A stretch of 64,000 nt of DNA from Luxibacter massiliensis (GTDB taxonomy: Bacteria; Bacillota; Clostridia; Lachnospirales; Lachnospiraceae): positions 1,550,001-1,614,000 of the forward strand of contig NZ_UWOE01000001.1 in NCBI RefSeq assembly GCF_900604355.1. Direction: 5' to 3'. Below the pieces are notes generated by a model. That model was not told the DNA's origin, made no database searches, and worked only from the letters and a program-made list of their open reading frames with translations. Both the position numbers and the translations under genes were made by a program. Of the stretch, positions 1 to 9,000 are shown piece after piece (the stretch's first letter is position 1; each line of letters starts with the position of its first letter).

Positions 1-175
1 AGGAGAAGGGACACTGACGGGAACAATCATAGGGACGCTGATTATAGGGATTGTTGCCAATGGGTTAAATCTCTTAAATGTCCCGCAGGGAGCACAGAGG
101 ATGGTAAAAGGAGGTATTATCGTACTGGCAGTGATAGTAGATGTACTCCGCAGAAAGAAGGGCCAGAGAGTATAG
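1..175 (+). CDS. Sugar ABC transporter permease, RbsC type (C-terminal end only)
   Basis: The frame enters from the left edge and stops with TAG at 173-175, leaving 57 residues. They read GEGTLTGTIIGTLIIG, then NGLNLLNV, then a last hydrophobic helix and a basic cytoplasmic tail (RRKKGQRV). This pattern is typical of the end of ribose/xylose/AI-2 type permeases (BPD_transp_2 family), the membrane subunit of an ABC sugar importer. Dehydrogenases and a LacI regulator downstream suggest uptake of a pentose, hexose or polyol. The substrate cannot be told from this fragment. Confidence 0.85.
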   Translation, partial: GEGTLTGTIIGTLIIGIVANGLNLLNVPQGAQRMVKGGIIVLAVIVDVLRRKKGQRV

Positions 176-222
176 ACATTCAGGCATGGTGAAGAAAGTA
201 AGTAAGACGGAAGGTGAGGCAG

Positions 223-597
223 ATGGGAAAAGGTATGGGGCATAAAAAATGGTGTATCCCAGATTTATATATGAAAGAACCGGGAAATAGGCCTACTCCC
301 TCCCATGAGAGTATTACTATTTTTAATACTGGGGAGGAAACGGCAGAGGTAGGACTTACGCTGGTCTTTGACAGTAGGGAAAACACCGGCAGAATAGAGG
401 GGATTCAGGTAAAACCGATGCAGGCGAGACAAATACGTATGGATAATTTGGAGGCGTGGAATATGAAAATACCTGTAGCCACATGCTATTCGGCGATATT
501 AGAGAGCAGTAAAAATGTGGTGGTAGAGTATGCCAGGTTCAATTGGATTGATGGTGCGGCCCAGTCTTTTGCAGTCATACCATATTTTGAGGACTGA
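223..597 (+). CDS. Sensory rhodopsin transducer (ASRT) family protein
   Basis: A soluble protein of about 124 residues with no signal peptide or membrane segment. An early KKWCIPDLY segment, then SHESITIFNTGEE, a run of beta strands, a central basic QARQIRM patch and a late VVVEYARFNW segment match my memory of the Anabaena sensory rhodopsin transducer family (PF07100), a small beta-sandwich protein. There is no rhodopsin gene here. In heterotrophs members of this family sit in sugar operons, as here between a sugar permease and two dehydrogenases, so a ligand-binding or regulatory role in carbohydrate metabolism is more likely than light signalling (inference). Starts at GTG 214 or ATG 235 are also possible; ATG 223 follows AAGGTGAGG. 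Confidence 0.75.
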   Translation: MGKGMGHKKWCIPDLYMKEPGNRPTPSHESITIFNTGEETAEVGLTLVFDSRENTGRIEGIQVKPMQARQIRMDNLEAWNMKIPVATCYSAILESSKNVVVEYARFNWIDGAAQSFAVIPYFED

Positions 598-629
598 CTG
601 TTAAAACAGCAGAAAAGGAGAGGATAATT

Positions 630-1424
630 ATGGAACAAAGAAAAGTGGCGATCGTGACAGGGGGAACCCGGGGGATGGGACAGGCAATCAGTATTGAGCT
701 TGCCAGAAGGGGGAACATTGTTTGTGCAATATACCGCTCCCATGAGAAGTGCGCCCAGGAGACACTTGAAAAACTGCAGGGATTCGTCCCGGAGAGCCAG
801 ATTTATAAAGCAGATGTCTCAGAGGAGGAGGAAGTAAGGCAGGCTGTGGCCAAGATAGGCGGACATTTTGGGAGGATTGATATCCTCGTTAATAACGCCG
901 GTATATTTGACTTCAAGTTTATCGATGAAATGGACGCGGCATATTTGGACAAAGTCATTGGCACGAATTTTAAAAGCCAATTTTATATGCTGAAATATAC
1001 TGCCGAGTATATGAAAAAAAGCCACTATGGAAGAATAGCCAATGCCTCCTCCATCTCAGGGCATTTTGCAGACTGTGGACTTGTGGCATACGCTGCCAGT
1101 AAGGCAGGTGTGGATATGCTGACTAAAATCAGTGCGGCGGAGCTGGGCCCCTATAATATTACTGTAAATGCTTATGCCCCGGGAATTATCCATACGGATA
1201 TGACAGATACAATGATTCAGGCGCGGGGGGCAGAGCAGGTCAGGGCTCTGTGCCTGAACCGTTTTGGGACGGGGGAGGACGTGGCAGCGCTTGTAGGCTT
1301 TCTGACTTCTGCAGAGGGTGGGTATGTGACAGGGGAAATTATCGGCATTGATGGAGGCATGTTCAAAGTCCAGAATACATACCTTGCATATGAACATGCA
1401 AAGAATAAGGGAGGACTGCAATGA
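630..1424 (+). CDS. SDR-family NAD(P)-dependent oxidoreductase
   Basis: A classical short-chain dehydrogenase of 264 residues. The nucleotide-binding motif TGGTRGMG is at residues 10-17, NNAG at 88-91, the catalytic serine in the NASSISG stretch near 141, and the YAASK catalytic pair at Y154/K158. The C-terminal part ends in the usual VTGEIIGIDGG. The family oxidises or reduces sugars, polyols, steroids and acyl chains; the substrate cannot be read from sequence. Its stop overlaps the start of the next dehydrogenase (ATGA), so the two are translationally coupled and probably catalyse successive steps on the sugar imported by the transporter upstream. AGGAGAGG precedes the ATG. Confidence 0.9.
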   Translation: MEQRKVAIVTGGTRGMGQAISIELARRGNIVCAIYRSHEKCAQETLEKLQGFVPESQIYKADVSEEEEVRQAVAKIGGHFGRIDILVNNAGIFDFKFIDEMDAAYLDKVIGTNFKSQFYMLKYTAEYMKKSHYGRIANASSISGHFADCGLVAYAASKAGVDMLTKISAAELGPYNITVNAYAPGIIHTDMTDTMIQARGAEQVRALCLNRFGTGEDVAALVGFLTSAEGGYVTGEIIGIDGGMFKVQNTYLAYEHAKNKGGLQ

Positions 1425-2488
1425 TGGATAAAAAAATGAAGGCCCTGGTATCCTATGCGCCCTATGACAACAGGCTTGAGGAGGTAGACATCCCATCAAT
1501 TGGGCCGGATGAACTGCTAGTCAAGGTGGAGGGGTGCGGCATCTGTGCCGGAGATGTGAAATCCTACCATGGAGGCATCCGTATATGGGGGACTCATATT
1601 GAAAACCGCTATATTGAACCTCCTGTCATTGGGGGACATGAATTTTGCGGGGAAGTTGTTAAGGCAGGGGAAGAGATGGCAGCATTTACAGCGGGGGACA
1701 GGGTTGTGGCAGAGCAGATTGTCCCCTGCGGTGAATGCGGGTTCTGCCGGCAGGGGAAATACTGGATGTGCGCCCAGTCGGCTGTGTATGGGTTTAAGCA
1801 GCATATACAAGGTGGGTTTGCGGAGTATATCAAGCTCCACAAAAATAGTATTATACATAAGGTTCCCCCTACTTTTACTACAGAGGAGGCCGTGCTTATT
1901 GAACCTATTGCCTGTGGAATGCATGCAGTAGAACAGGCAGGGATCAGGCATGAAGATGTGGTCGTTATTGCAGGCCTGGGCGCCATCGGAACTTCCATGG
2001 TAAACCTGGCTGGTCTGTATATGCCCAAAATGGTGATTGGAATTGATGTGAAAAAGCACCGCCTTGAGATGGGAAAAAAATATGGTGCTGATTATGTGCT
2101 GGATCCTGCCGGGTGTAATGTGCCCGAGGAGATAAAGAGACTGACTGGAGGGTATGGATGTGATGTTTATATAGAAGCTTCAGGCAGTCCGGCAAGTGTG
2201 GGCCAGGGACTGGATTCCCTGAAAAATCATGGGAGATACGTACAGATGGGAGTATTTGCAGATGAGGTAAAGGCGGACTGGAATATGATAGGTGATGGGA
2301 AAGAGCTCAGTATCAGAGGTTCCCATTTGTCAGCCCTTACATTTGAGTCGGTCATTGGAGGTATCCAGAAAGGGTTGGTTCGGACAGAGGGACTGATTTC
2401 ACATTCCTTCCCCTTAGAGAAATGGCAGGAGGCTTTTGAGGCATCCATAAAAGAACCTCAGGCAATGAAAATCATGCTGAGGCCTTAA
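1421..2488 (+). CDS. Zinc-dependent medium-chain alcohol/polyol dehydrogenase
   Basis: A 355-residue MDR enzyme. The catalytic zinc site is C42 with the GHE motif (H73/E74). The structural zinc cysteines are complete (C103, C106, C109, C117). A Rossmann GLGAIG motif lies near residue 187. Closest relatives by pattern are sorbitol, erythritol and threonine dehydrogenases, which oxidise a secondary alcohol to a ketone with NAD(P). It overlaps the SDR gene by four bases. With the permease and SDR upstream it likely completes a polyol or rare-sugar oxidation route (inference). The exact substrate is unknown. Confidence 0.9.
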   Translation: MMDKKMKALVSYAPYDNRLEEVDIPSIGPDELLVKVEGCGICAGDVKSYHGGIRIWGTHIENRYIEPPVIGGHEFCGEVVKAGEEMAAFTAGDRVVAEQIVPCGECGFCRQGKYWMCAQSAVYGFKQHIQGGFAEYIKLHKNSIIHKVPPTFTTEEAVLIEPIACGMHAVEQAGIRHEDVVVIAGLGAIGTSMVNLAGLYMPKMVIGIDVKKHRLEMGKKYGADYVLDPAGCNVPEEIKRLTGGYGCDVYIEASGSPASVGQGLDSLKNHGRYVQMGVFADEVKADWNMIGDGKELSIRGSHLSALTFESVIGGIQKGLVRTEGLISHSFPLEKWQEAFEASIKEPQAMKIMLRP

Positions 2489-2659
2489 TAAAGGCAAAAA
2501 AAGCTCTGCCTCTGCTGAAAAAATGATAGATTTCTGTTATAATGGCACAAGCTACCTTTTTCTGGAAAGGATATGAGTACTTGCGGGGAAGGGTTCCATA
2601 CCGAGAGATACATGGACATTAGCGGCCAAGGCCGTGTGCTGATAGGAAGGGGAATACTT

Positions 2660-3667
2660 GTGGCAGTTATCAAAGATGTTGCAAAGCTGGCTGGGGTTTC
2701 AGTGGGGACGGTTTCTAAATACTTGAATACCCCCCAGCTTTTGCGTGAAGACAAGCGGAGGGCAGTGGAGGATGCCATTCAGAAATTAAATTATAAACCG
2801 AATCTCTTTGCCAGGAATTTAAGGGTACAGGACTCAAAGACAATTGCGGTCATAGCACAGGAGATAAGTAACCCGTTCCATGCAGCGCTGTTTAATACGA
2901 TTCGGAAGGAAGCGATGAAATATAATTATACAGTGGTTCTGTATTCTATCAATGACGTAAACGGCAACATGGATGCATTGTTTGAGTCCCTTCCTATTCA
3001 TTATTTCAGTGGAGTTATTTTGTGCTATTTTCATGATATGGAGCAATCCATAGATTTTGCCCGCAGGCATGAGAAGGTGCCTATGGTCATTATGAGCAAT
3101 TCAAGCCGGTATTACAGTGAGTATGATTCAGAAAAAATTGTCCATGCAGATTTCACCCTGGGCATACAGAAGGTGTGTGAGTATTTGATCAGCCTGGGAT
3201 GCCGGGACATAGCATATGTTGGCTGCAAGACCCGGGACATAGACCATGAGCCGAAACTGAAAGGGTTTTTAATGACCCTTGAAAAATATCATCTGAAGCC
3301 TCACAGCATTGTAAGGCTGGAGAAGGAATATACGATGGAGACAGGCTATGAATCTGCAGAATATATTTTACAGACGCAAAGCCTGCCGGATGCGGTTCTG
3401 AGTGATACAGACATTATGGCAGTTGGGGTTTTAAACTGCCTCCGGGATCAGGGGATATGCGTCCCGGAGGATGTGATGCTGGCGTCATTTGATAATATAG
3501 AGTTTTCCCGATACTGCAATCCAAGGCTGACAACTGTAAATGTACCTATTGAGGCCATGAGCATAAAGGCTGTGGAGCTTCTGGTGGACCAGATGGAGGG
3601 CCGGAAATATAGTGGCAGCGGGACAGGTTTTGAGCTGGAGCTCATTGTGCGGGAATCTGCAAGGTAG
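2660..3667 (+). CDS. LacI-family transcriptional regulator
   Basis: About 335 residues. The N-terminus is a LacI helix-turn-helix (IKDVAKLAGVSVGTVSKYLN) and the rest a periplasmic-binding-like sensor domain ending in the dimer segment (PRLTTVNVPIEAM). I place the start at GTG 2660 because AAGGGG lies seven bases upstream and the protein then begins at the HTH, as in the family; upstream in-frame ATGs (2573, 2612) would add an unrelated tail. It probably senses the sugar, or a product of it, handled by the operon just upstream and represses that operon. A TATAAT-like box at 2538-2543 could be its own promoter. Confidence 0.9.
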   Translation: MAVIKDVAKLAGVSVGTVSKYLNTPQLLREDKRRAVEDAIQKLNYKPNLFARNLRVQDSKTIAVIAQEISNPFHAALFNTIRKEAMKYNYTVVLYSINDVNGNMDALFESLPIHYFSGVILCYFHDMEQSIDFARRHEKVPMVIMSNSSRYYSEYDSEKIVHADFTLGIQKVCEYLISLGCRDIAYVGCKTRDIDHEPKLKGFLMTLEKYHLKPHSIVRLEKEYTMETGYESAEYILQTQSLPDAVLSDTDIMAVGVLNCLRDQGICVPEDVMLASFDNIEFSRYCNPRLTTVNVPIEAMSIKAVELLVDQMEGRKYSGSGTGFELELIVRESAR

Positions 3668-3724
3668 GAAAAGGCAGGAGATGTGCAGCATTCAAAGGAA
3701 ATAGACTATAAAGCATATTGAAAC

Positions 3725-3764
3725 GGGGCGCCGCAAAATGTAAATGTTCATTTTGTGGCGCCCC
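3725..3764 (+). terminator. Strong hairpin after the LacI gene, probable terminator
   Basis: A 16-bp stem (3725-3740 with 3749-3764, one G-T wobble) with an 8-nt loop, starting GGGGCGCCGC. Only a weak T-rich stretch follows, so it may also be an mRNA end-stabilising hairpin. It separates the sugar locus from plsX. Confidence 0.6.
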
Positions 3765-3787
3765 CCTATATAAATTCTATTTTGTTA

Positions 3788-3816
3788 TTGATTTTTATAT
3801 TGATGTTTAGTAGAAT
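3788..3816 (+). promoter_or_regulatory. Sigma-A-type promoter for plsX
   Basis: TTGATT (3788-3793), 17-bp spacer, TAGAAT (3811-3816), then the AGGAGG ribosome site at 3832-3837. I did not see an obvious FapR-type operator here. Confidence 0.65.
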
Positions 3817-3844
3817 TAATGCAGTAGCGTTAGGAGGAAGAGAA

Positions 3845-4870
3845 ATGTCTGATATTACAAGGGTTGCCCTGGATGCGATGGGCGGAGATAATGCGCCTGC
3901 CGGGATTGTGCAGGGGGCAGTTGAGGCCGTCAGAGAGCGGGAGGATATTAAGATTCTGCTGACGGGGCAGGAGGATTTGCTGAAGAAGACGTTATCAGAA
4001 TATACGTATCCCCAGGAGCAGATTGAGGTTGTCCACGCTTCTGAGGTGATAGAGACTGCGGAACCGCCTGTCATGGCAATCCGCAGGAAGAAGGATTCTT
4101 CTATTGTGGTGGCTATGAACCTGGTGAAGAAGGGGCAGGCAGATGCATTTGTATCCGCAGGAAGCTCAGGGGCAATCTTAGTCGGCGGCCAGGTACTGGT
4201 CGGCAGGATTAAGGGGGTGGAAAGGCCGCCTCTTGCTCCCCTCATACCGACTGCCAAGGGGGTGTCCCTGCTGATAGACTGTGGCGCTAATGTGGATGCA
4301 AGGCCGTCCCACCTGGTTCAGTTTGCACGGATGGGTTCTATATACATGGAGCATATTATGGGGAAGAAGAACCCGACTGTGGGAATCGTCAATATCGGCG
4401 CTGAGGAGGAGAAGGGGAATGCACTTGTAAAAGAGACCTTCCCCCTGCTCAAGGCTTGTGAGGATATCCGCTTTGTGGGCAGTGTGGAGGCACGTGATAT
4501 TCCGTCTGGCGCTGTGGATGTGGTTGTCTGCGAGGCCTTTGTGGGCAATGTGATTCTCAAGCTCTATGAAGGCGTGGGAGGCACTCTGATTCAGAAAATC
4601 AAGGGCAGTATGATGACTTCGCTGCGAAGTAAGATTGGGGCACTTCTTGTAAAGCCTGCGCTCAAGGCAACTTTGAAGGATTTTGATGCCAGTGAGTATG
4701 GCGGTGCGCCGCTTCTTGGCCTGAATGGCTTGGTTGTCAAAGTACATGGAAATTCTACTTCAAAAGAAGTACGTAATTCGATTATCCAATGCGTCACATT
4801 TAAGGAGCAGCAGATCAATGAGAAAATAAAAGCTGCGATCCAGAGTGGGCAGGATGGGAAAAAAGATTAA
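3845..4870 (+). CDS. plsX: Phosphate acyltransferase PlsX
   Basis: PlsX converts acyl-ACP to acyl-phosphate, the acyl donor used by PlsY in phosphatidic acid synthesis; it is a peripheral membrane enzyme. The protein begins MSDITRVALDAMGGDNAP, the family's N-terminal signature, and contains the SAGSSGAI and LIDCGANVD motifs; 341 residues is the usual length. The start at 3845 is fixed by AGGAGG seven bases upstream; an upstream in-frame ATG at 3755 lies inside the terminator hairpin. It is followed by acpP, its substrate carrier, then rnc and smc, a standard clostridial order. Its partner plsY is at 16.5 kb in this window. Confidence 0.97.
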   Translation: MSDITRVALDAMGGDNAPAGIVQGAVEAVREREDIKILLTGQEDLLKKTLSEYTYPQEQIEVVHASEVIETAEPPVMAIRRKKDSSIVVAMNLVKKGQADAFVSAGSSGAILVGGQVLVGRIKGVERPPLAPLIPTAKGVSLLIDCGANVDARPSHLVQFARMGSIYMEHIMGKKNPTVGIVNIGAEEEKGNALVKETFPLLKACEDIRFVGSVEARDIPSGAVDVVVCEAFVGNVILKLYEGVGGTLIQKIKGSMMTSLRSKIGALLVKPALKATLKDFDASEYGGAPLLGLNGLVVKVHGNSTSKEVRNSIIQCVTFKEQQINEKIKAAIQSGQDGKKD

Positions 4871-4895
4871 GGTGGAAAAGAAAGGAAAGTGAACT

Positions 4896-5126
4896 ATGGA
4901 ATTTGAGAAGTTACAGGAAATTATTGCAGACGTGTTAAACGTTCCGAAGGAGGAGATCCGTCCGGAATCAACATTTGTAGATGATTTAGGAGCAGATTCG
5001 TTAGATATTTTCCAAATAATCATGGGGATTGAAGAAGAATTTGACATTGAGATTGACAATGACGAGGCAGAGAAGATAGCAACTGTGCAGGATGCTGTGG
5101 ACCAGATTAAAAAGGTTGTAGAATAA
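4896..5126 (+). CDS. acpP: Acyl carrier protein
   Basis: A 76-residue acidic protein with the phosphopantetheine attachment motif GADSLD (serine 35) on helix 2. It carries growing fatty acyl chains and supplies acyl groups to PlsX encoded immediately upstream. Spacing to plsX is 25 bases with GGAAAGTGA ahead of the ATG. A strong terminator follows, so plsX-acpP can form one transcript separate from rnc. Confidence 0.98.
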   Translation: MEFEKLQEIIADVLNVPKEEIRPESTFVDDLGADSLDIFQIIMGIEEEFDIEIDNDEAEKIATVQDAVDQIKKVVE

Positions 5127-5132
5127 AAGAGT

Positions 5133-5164
5133 AAATGAAAAAGCCCCTCCGGGCTTTTTCATTT
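5133..5164 (+). terminator. Rho-independent terminator after acpP
   Basis: Perfect 14-bp stem (5133-5146 with 5151-5164), 4-nt loop, core AAAAAGCCC/GGGCTTTTT, followed by a short T-rich end. Confidence 0.9.
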
Positions 5165-5276
5165 TAGGAAACATTTAAACATGCCAATAGTCTTTGCCAT
5201 GCTGCATGTATTTACAACATGGTCCTGGGATGTTGGGGCAAAGGCTGCCATGGAATGGAAAGGAGTGTATGTCTGC

Positions 5277-5999
5277 ATGATTCTGGGAAACACAGCAGAC
5301 GATATAGATATGAGTGATAGTTTAAAAGAGCTGGAAAAAAGAATTGGCTACAAATTCCGGGATTTTTCACTGCTTAGGAGGGCCATGATGCACAGCTCCT
5401 TTACAAATGAAAAGCATCTGGAAAAGCACTGCTGCAATGAGAGGCTTGAATTTCTAGGTGATGCAGTGCTGGAGCTTGTTTCCAGTGAATTTCTTTTTTT
5501 GGAGTCCCCCAAGGTATCCGAAGGGGAACTGACTAAGACAAGGGCAAGTATGGTCTGCGAGCCCTCCCTGGCATTCTGTGCACGGGACATAGATCTGGGG
5601 TCTTACCTGCTGCTTGGGAAGGGTGAGGAGGCGACCGGAGGAAGGCTGAGGGACTCCATCACCTCAGATGCCCTGGAGGCGCTTATCGGCGCGATTTATC
5701 TGGACGGTGGTTTTACTAATGCAAAAGAGTTTATACATAAATTTATTCTGACGGACTTAGAGAATAAAAAACTCTTTTTTGATAGCAAGACTATTTTGCA
5801 GGAGATCGTGCAGGCCCAAATGGAGGGTGGGGTCTCATACCACCTGCTTAAGGAGGAAGGGCCTGACCACAATAAGTCTTTTTGCGTTGAAGTCCGCCTT
5901 GACGGGCGGGGATATGGCGTAGGCATTGGGCGTACTAAAAAAGCGGCGGAGCAGGAGGCGGCATATAAAGCCATACTGGAACTGAAAAAACAAAAATAA
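5277..5999 (+). CDS. rnc: Ribonuclease III
   Basis: Cuts double-stranded RNA in rRNA maturation and mRNA decay. The RNase III signature ERLEFLGDAVLEL is present and the second acidic cluster (DALEALIGAIYLDGG) follows; a C-terminal dsRNA-binding domain ends with TKKAAEQEAAYKAI. ATG 5277 is chosen because AAAGGAG lies upstream (12-base gap) and gives 240 residues; ATG 5310, giving 229 residues and starting MSDSLKELEKRIGY, is nearly as likely on alignment grounds but lacks a visible ribosome site. Followed twelve bases later by smc. Confidence 0.95.
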   Translation: MILGNTADDIDMSDSLKELEKRIGYKFRDFSLLRRAMMHSSFTNEKHLEKHCCNERLEFLGDAVLELVSSEFLFLESPKVSEGELTKTRASMVCEPSLAFCARDIDLGSYLLLGKGEEATGGRLRDSITSDALEALIGAIYLDGGFTNAKEFIHKFILTDLENKKLFFDSKTILQEIVQAQMEGGVSYHLLKEEGPDHNKSFCVEVRLDGRGYGVGIGRTKKAAEQEAAYKAILELKKQK

Positions 6000-6011
6000 A
6001 GCAGGTGTTAT

Positions 6012-9000
6012 ATGTATTTAAAGAGCATTGAGGTGCAGGGGTTTAAGTCTTTTGCCAATAAAATCAAATTTGAGTTCCACAATGGAATTACAGGCATCGT
6101 AGGCCCCAATGGCAGCGGCAAGAGTAATGTGGCAGATGCGGTGAGATGGGTCCTTGGGGAGCAGAGGGTTAAGCAGCTTAGGGGCGGGAGCATGCAGGAC
6201 GTTATTTTTTCAGGGACGGAGAACAGGAGGCCCCTCAGCTATGCTTTCGTGGCAATCACGCTGGATAATTCGGACCATGAGCTTCCTGTAGATTACGAGG
6301 AAGTCACGGTGACTAGAAAGCTGTACCGTTCAGGGGAAAGTGAGTATCTTATTAACGGGGCAGGCTGCCGGCTGAAAGATATCAATGAGATGTTTTATGA
6401 TACTGGGATTGGGAAAGAAGGCTATTCTATTATCGGGCAGGGGCAGATTGATAAGATATTAAGCGGGAAGCCAGAGGAACGCCGTGAGTTGTTCGATGAG
6501 GCGGCAGGCATTGTCAAGTTTAAACGCCGGAAGAACCTGTCAGTCAAAAAGCTGGAGGAGGAAAGGCAGAACCTGACACGTGTCAATGATATCCTGGCTG
6601 AGCTGGAGAAGCAGATAGGCCCTTTAAAAAGACAGTCCGAGGTTGCAAGGGAATATCTGAAGAAAAAAGAAGAACTGAAAGTATTTGATATTAATATGTT
6701 CCTGCTGGAAACGGAGCGTATTCAGGAGCAGATCACACAGACAGAGGGCAAGCTGAAGATTGCCTCTGAGGAGATGCAGGAAGCCAGCGTCAGATATGAG
6801 GAGATGAAAACAGAATATGAGGCTATAGAGGAGGAAGTAGACCAGATCGATTACTCTATAGAAAAGGCAAAGAGCCAGCTCAGTGAGACAACACTTTTGA
6901 AACAGCAGCTTGAAGGCCAGATCAATGTGCTTAAGGAACAGATCAATACAGTCCGCATGAATGATGAGCACTATGGGAACAGGGCCAGCACAATCCAGAT
7001 AGAAATTGAGACAAGGCAGGCCCAGAGGGCAAAGCAGGAGCAGGAGAAATCTGCCGTGGAGGCCAGGCTTTCTCAGGTGAGGCAGGCAGATACCCAGGCA
7101 AGGGCAGGGCTGATTGACGTACAGTCCAGGATTGCAGCCCAGACTGCCCAGATCGAGGCAAGCCAGGCTGAGATCATGGAGCTCTTAAACAGCCGGGCGT
7201 CCACCCGGGCAAAAATCCAGCACTACAGTACTACCCAGGAACAGATTACCGCCCGCAGAGAGGCTCTGAAGCATAAAATTTCAGAGGTATCGGGGGAAGC
7301 AAAAAAGCAAAACGAAATCCTGGCTGCCCATGAAGAAGAGCTGAAGGCTATATCGGAAGAGATTGCAGCGTATACAGAAGAGGCGGACAGAAACGAACAG
7401 ACCATAGAAAGGCTGCAGAAAGAACTGGCAGGCTGCCAGGACAAGCTCAGGATCGGGCAGACGGCGTACCACAGGGAGTCCTCCCGCCTTGAATCCTTAA
7501 AAAATATTACGGAGCGTTATGACGGTTACGGCAATAGTATCCGGAAGGTAATGGCGAATAAAGAAAAGGAGAAAGGCCTGCTTGGTGTTGTCGCTGATAT
7601 CATAAAGGTGGACAAGGAATATGAGATTGCCGTGGAAACCGCCCTGGGGGGAAACATCCAAAATATTGTCACAGACAATGAAGAGACGGCAAAGCGGATG
7701 ATTGCATATTTAAAACAGAACAAGTTCGGGAGGGCCACATTCCTGCCTCTTACCAGTATGCACATGAAAGCGCAGATACGCCAGGCAGAGGCGCTTGGCG
7801 AGCCTGGGGTGATTGGGCTTGCCAGCACGCTGGTCCATGTGGAAGACCGGTTCAGAAGTTTGGCAGAGCAGCTTTTAGGCAGGACGATTGTAGTGGACCA
7901 TATTGACAATGGCGTCCGGCTGGCCAGAAAGTACAGACAGTCTTTAAGGCTGGTAACTTTGGAAGGGGAACTCATCAATCCGGGAGGATCCATGACAGGA
8001 GGCGCATTTAAAAATTCCAGCAACCTTCTGAGCAGGCGCCGTGAGATTGAAGAATTTGAGCAGACTGTCAGGATGCTCAAAAGGGATATGGATGATTGCG
8101 AAAGGGCAGTCAATGACATAAAATCCAGGCGTGCCGCGTGTTATAGTACAATCGATGAGATTCAGCAGAAGCTGAGGAAAGCCTCTGTCATTGAAAATAC
8201 GGCCAGGATGCATGTGGAGCAAGTACAGATTAGGCAGAGAGAGTCAAAGGAACGCTATGAGGCTTATCTGCGGGAGGAAGAGAGTTTAAAGCAGAGGCTC
8301 GAAGAGATACTGGACAATGAGGATTCTATCCAGATGGAGCTGGAGGCGTCCGAGGCGCTGGAGAAGGAATTAAATATAAAAATTGAAGAGCTGCAGAAAA
8401 GGCTGGAGGCAGACAAGGCGCAGGAAGCCGTGCAGCTGAAAGCAACAGAGGAAGTCCACCTTTCGTTTGCCAGCCTGGAGCAGCAGCATACTTTTATTCT
8501 GGAGAACCTGGGGCGCATCCTGGAGGAGACGGAGAAATTCGAGGCAGAATTAAAAGAGCTGGATATCAGTAAGGGAAATGCGTCTATGGAGATTCAGGAG
8601 AGAGAGGCAGAAATACAGGATCTTAAAACTGCCATCGAAGATTCAAAGGAGCTATTTGCAGAAATCGAGGAAGAGATTAAAAAACAGGTGGCAAAACGTG
8701 AGGAACTCTCCATGAAGCATAAAACATTCTTAGGAAAGCGTGAGGAGCTTTCCAGGCATATGTCAGAACTGGACAAAGAGTGTTTCCGGCTGAACAGCAG
8801 AAAAGAGTCCTACGAGGAGGCGTCAGAGAAGCAGATTAATTATATGTGGGAAGAATATGAAATCACATATAACCATGCAATGGAGTTAAGAAATGAAAAC
8901 CTGACAGACTTAGCATACATGAAACGCCAAACCCAGGTATTGAAAGGCGAGATTAAGAAGCTGGGAGACGTCAATGTCAATGCCATTGAAGATTACAAGA

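Noticed and set aside
2481..2510. Terminator after the zinc dehydrogenase (GCCTTAATAAAGGC)
   Set aside because: The stem is only five base pairs and is followed by A rather than T, so it does not qualify on this strand.
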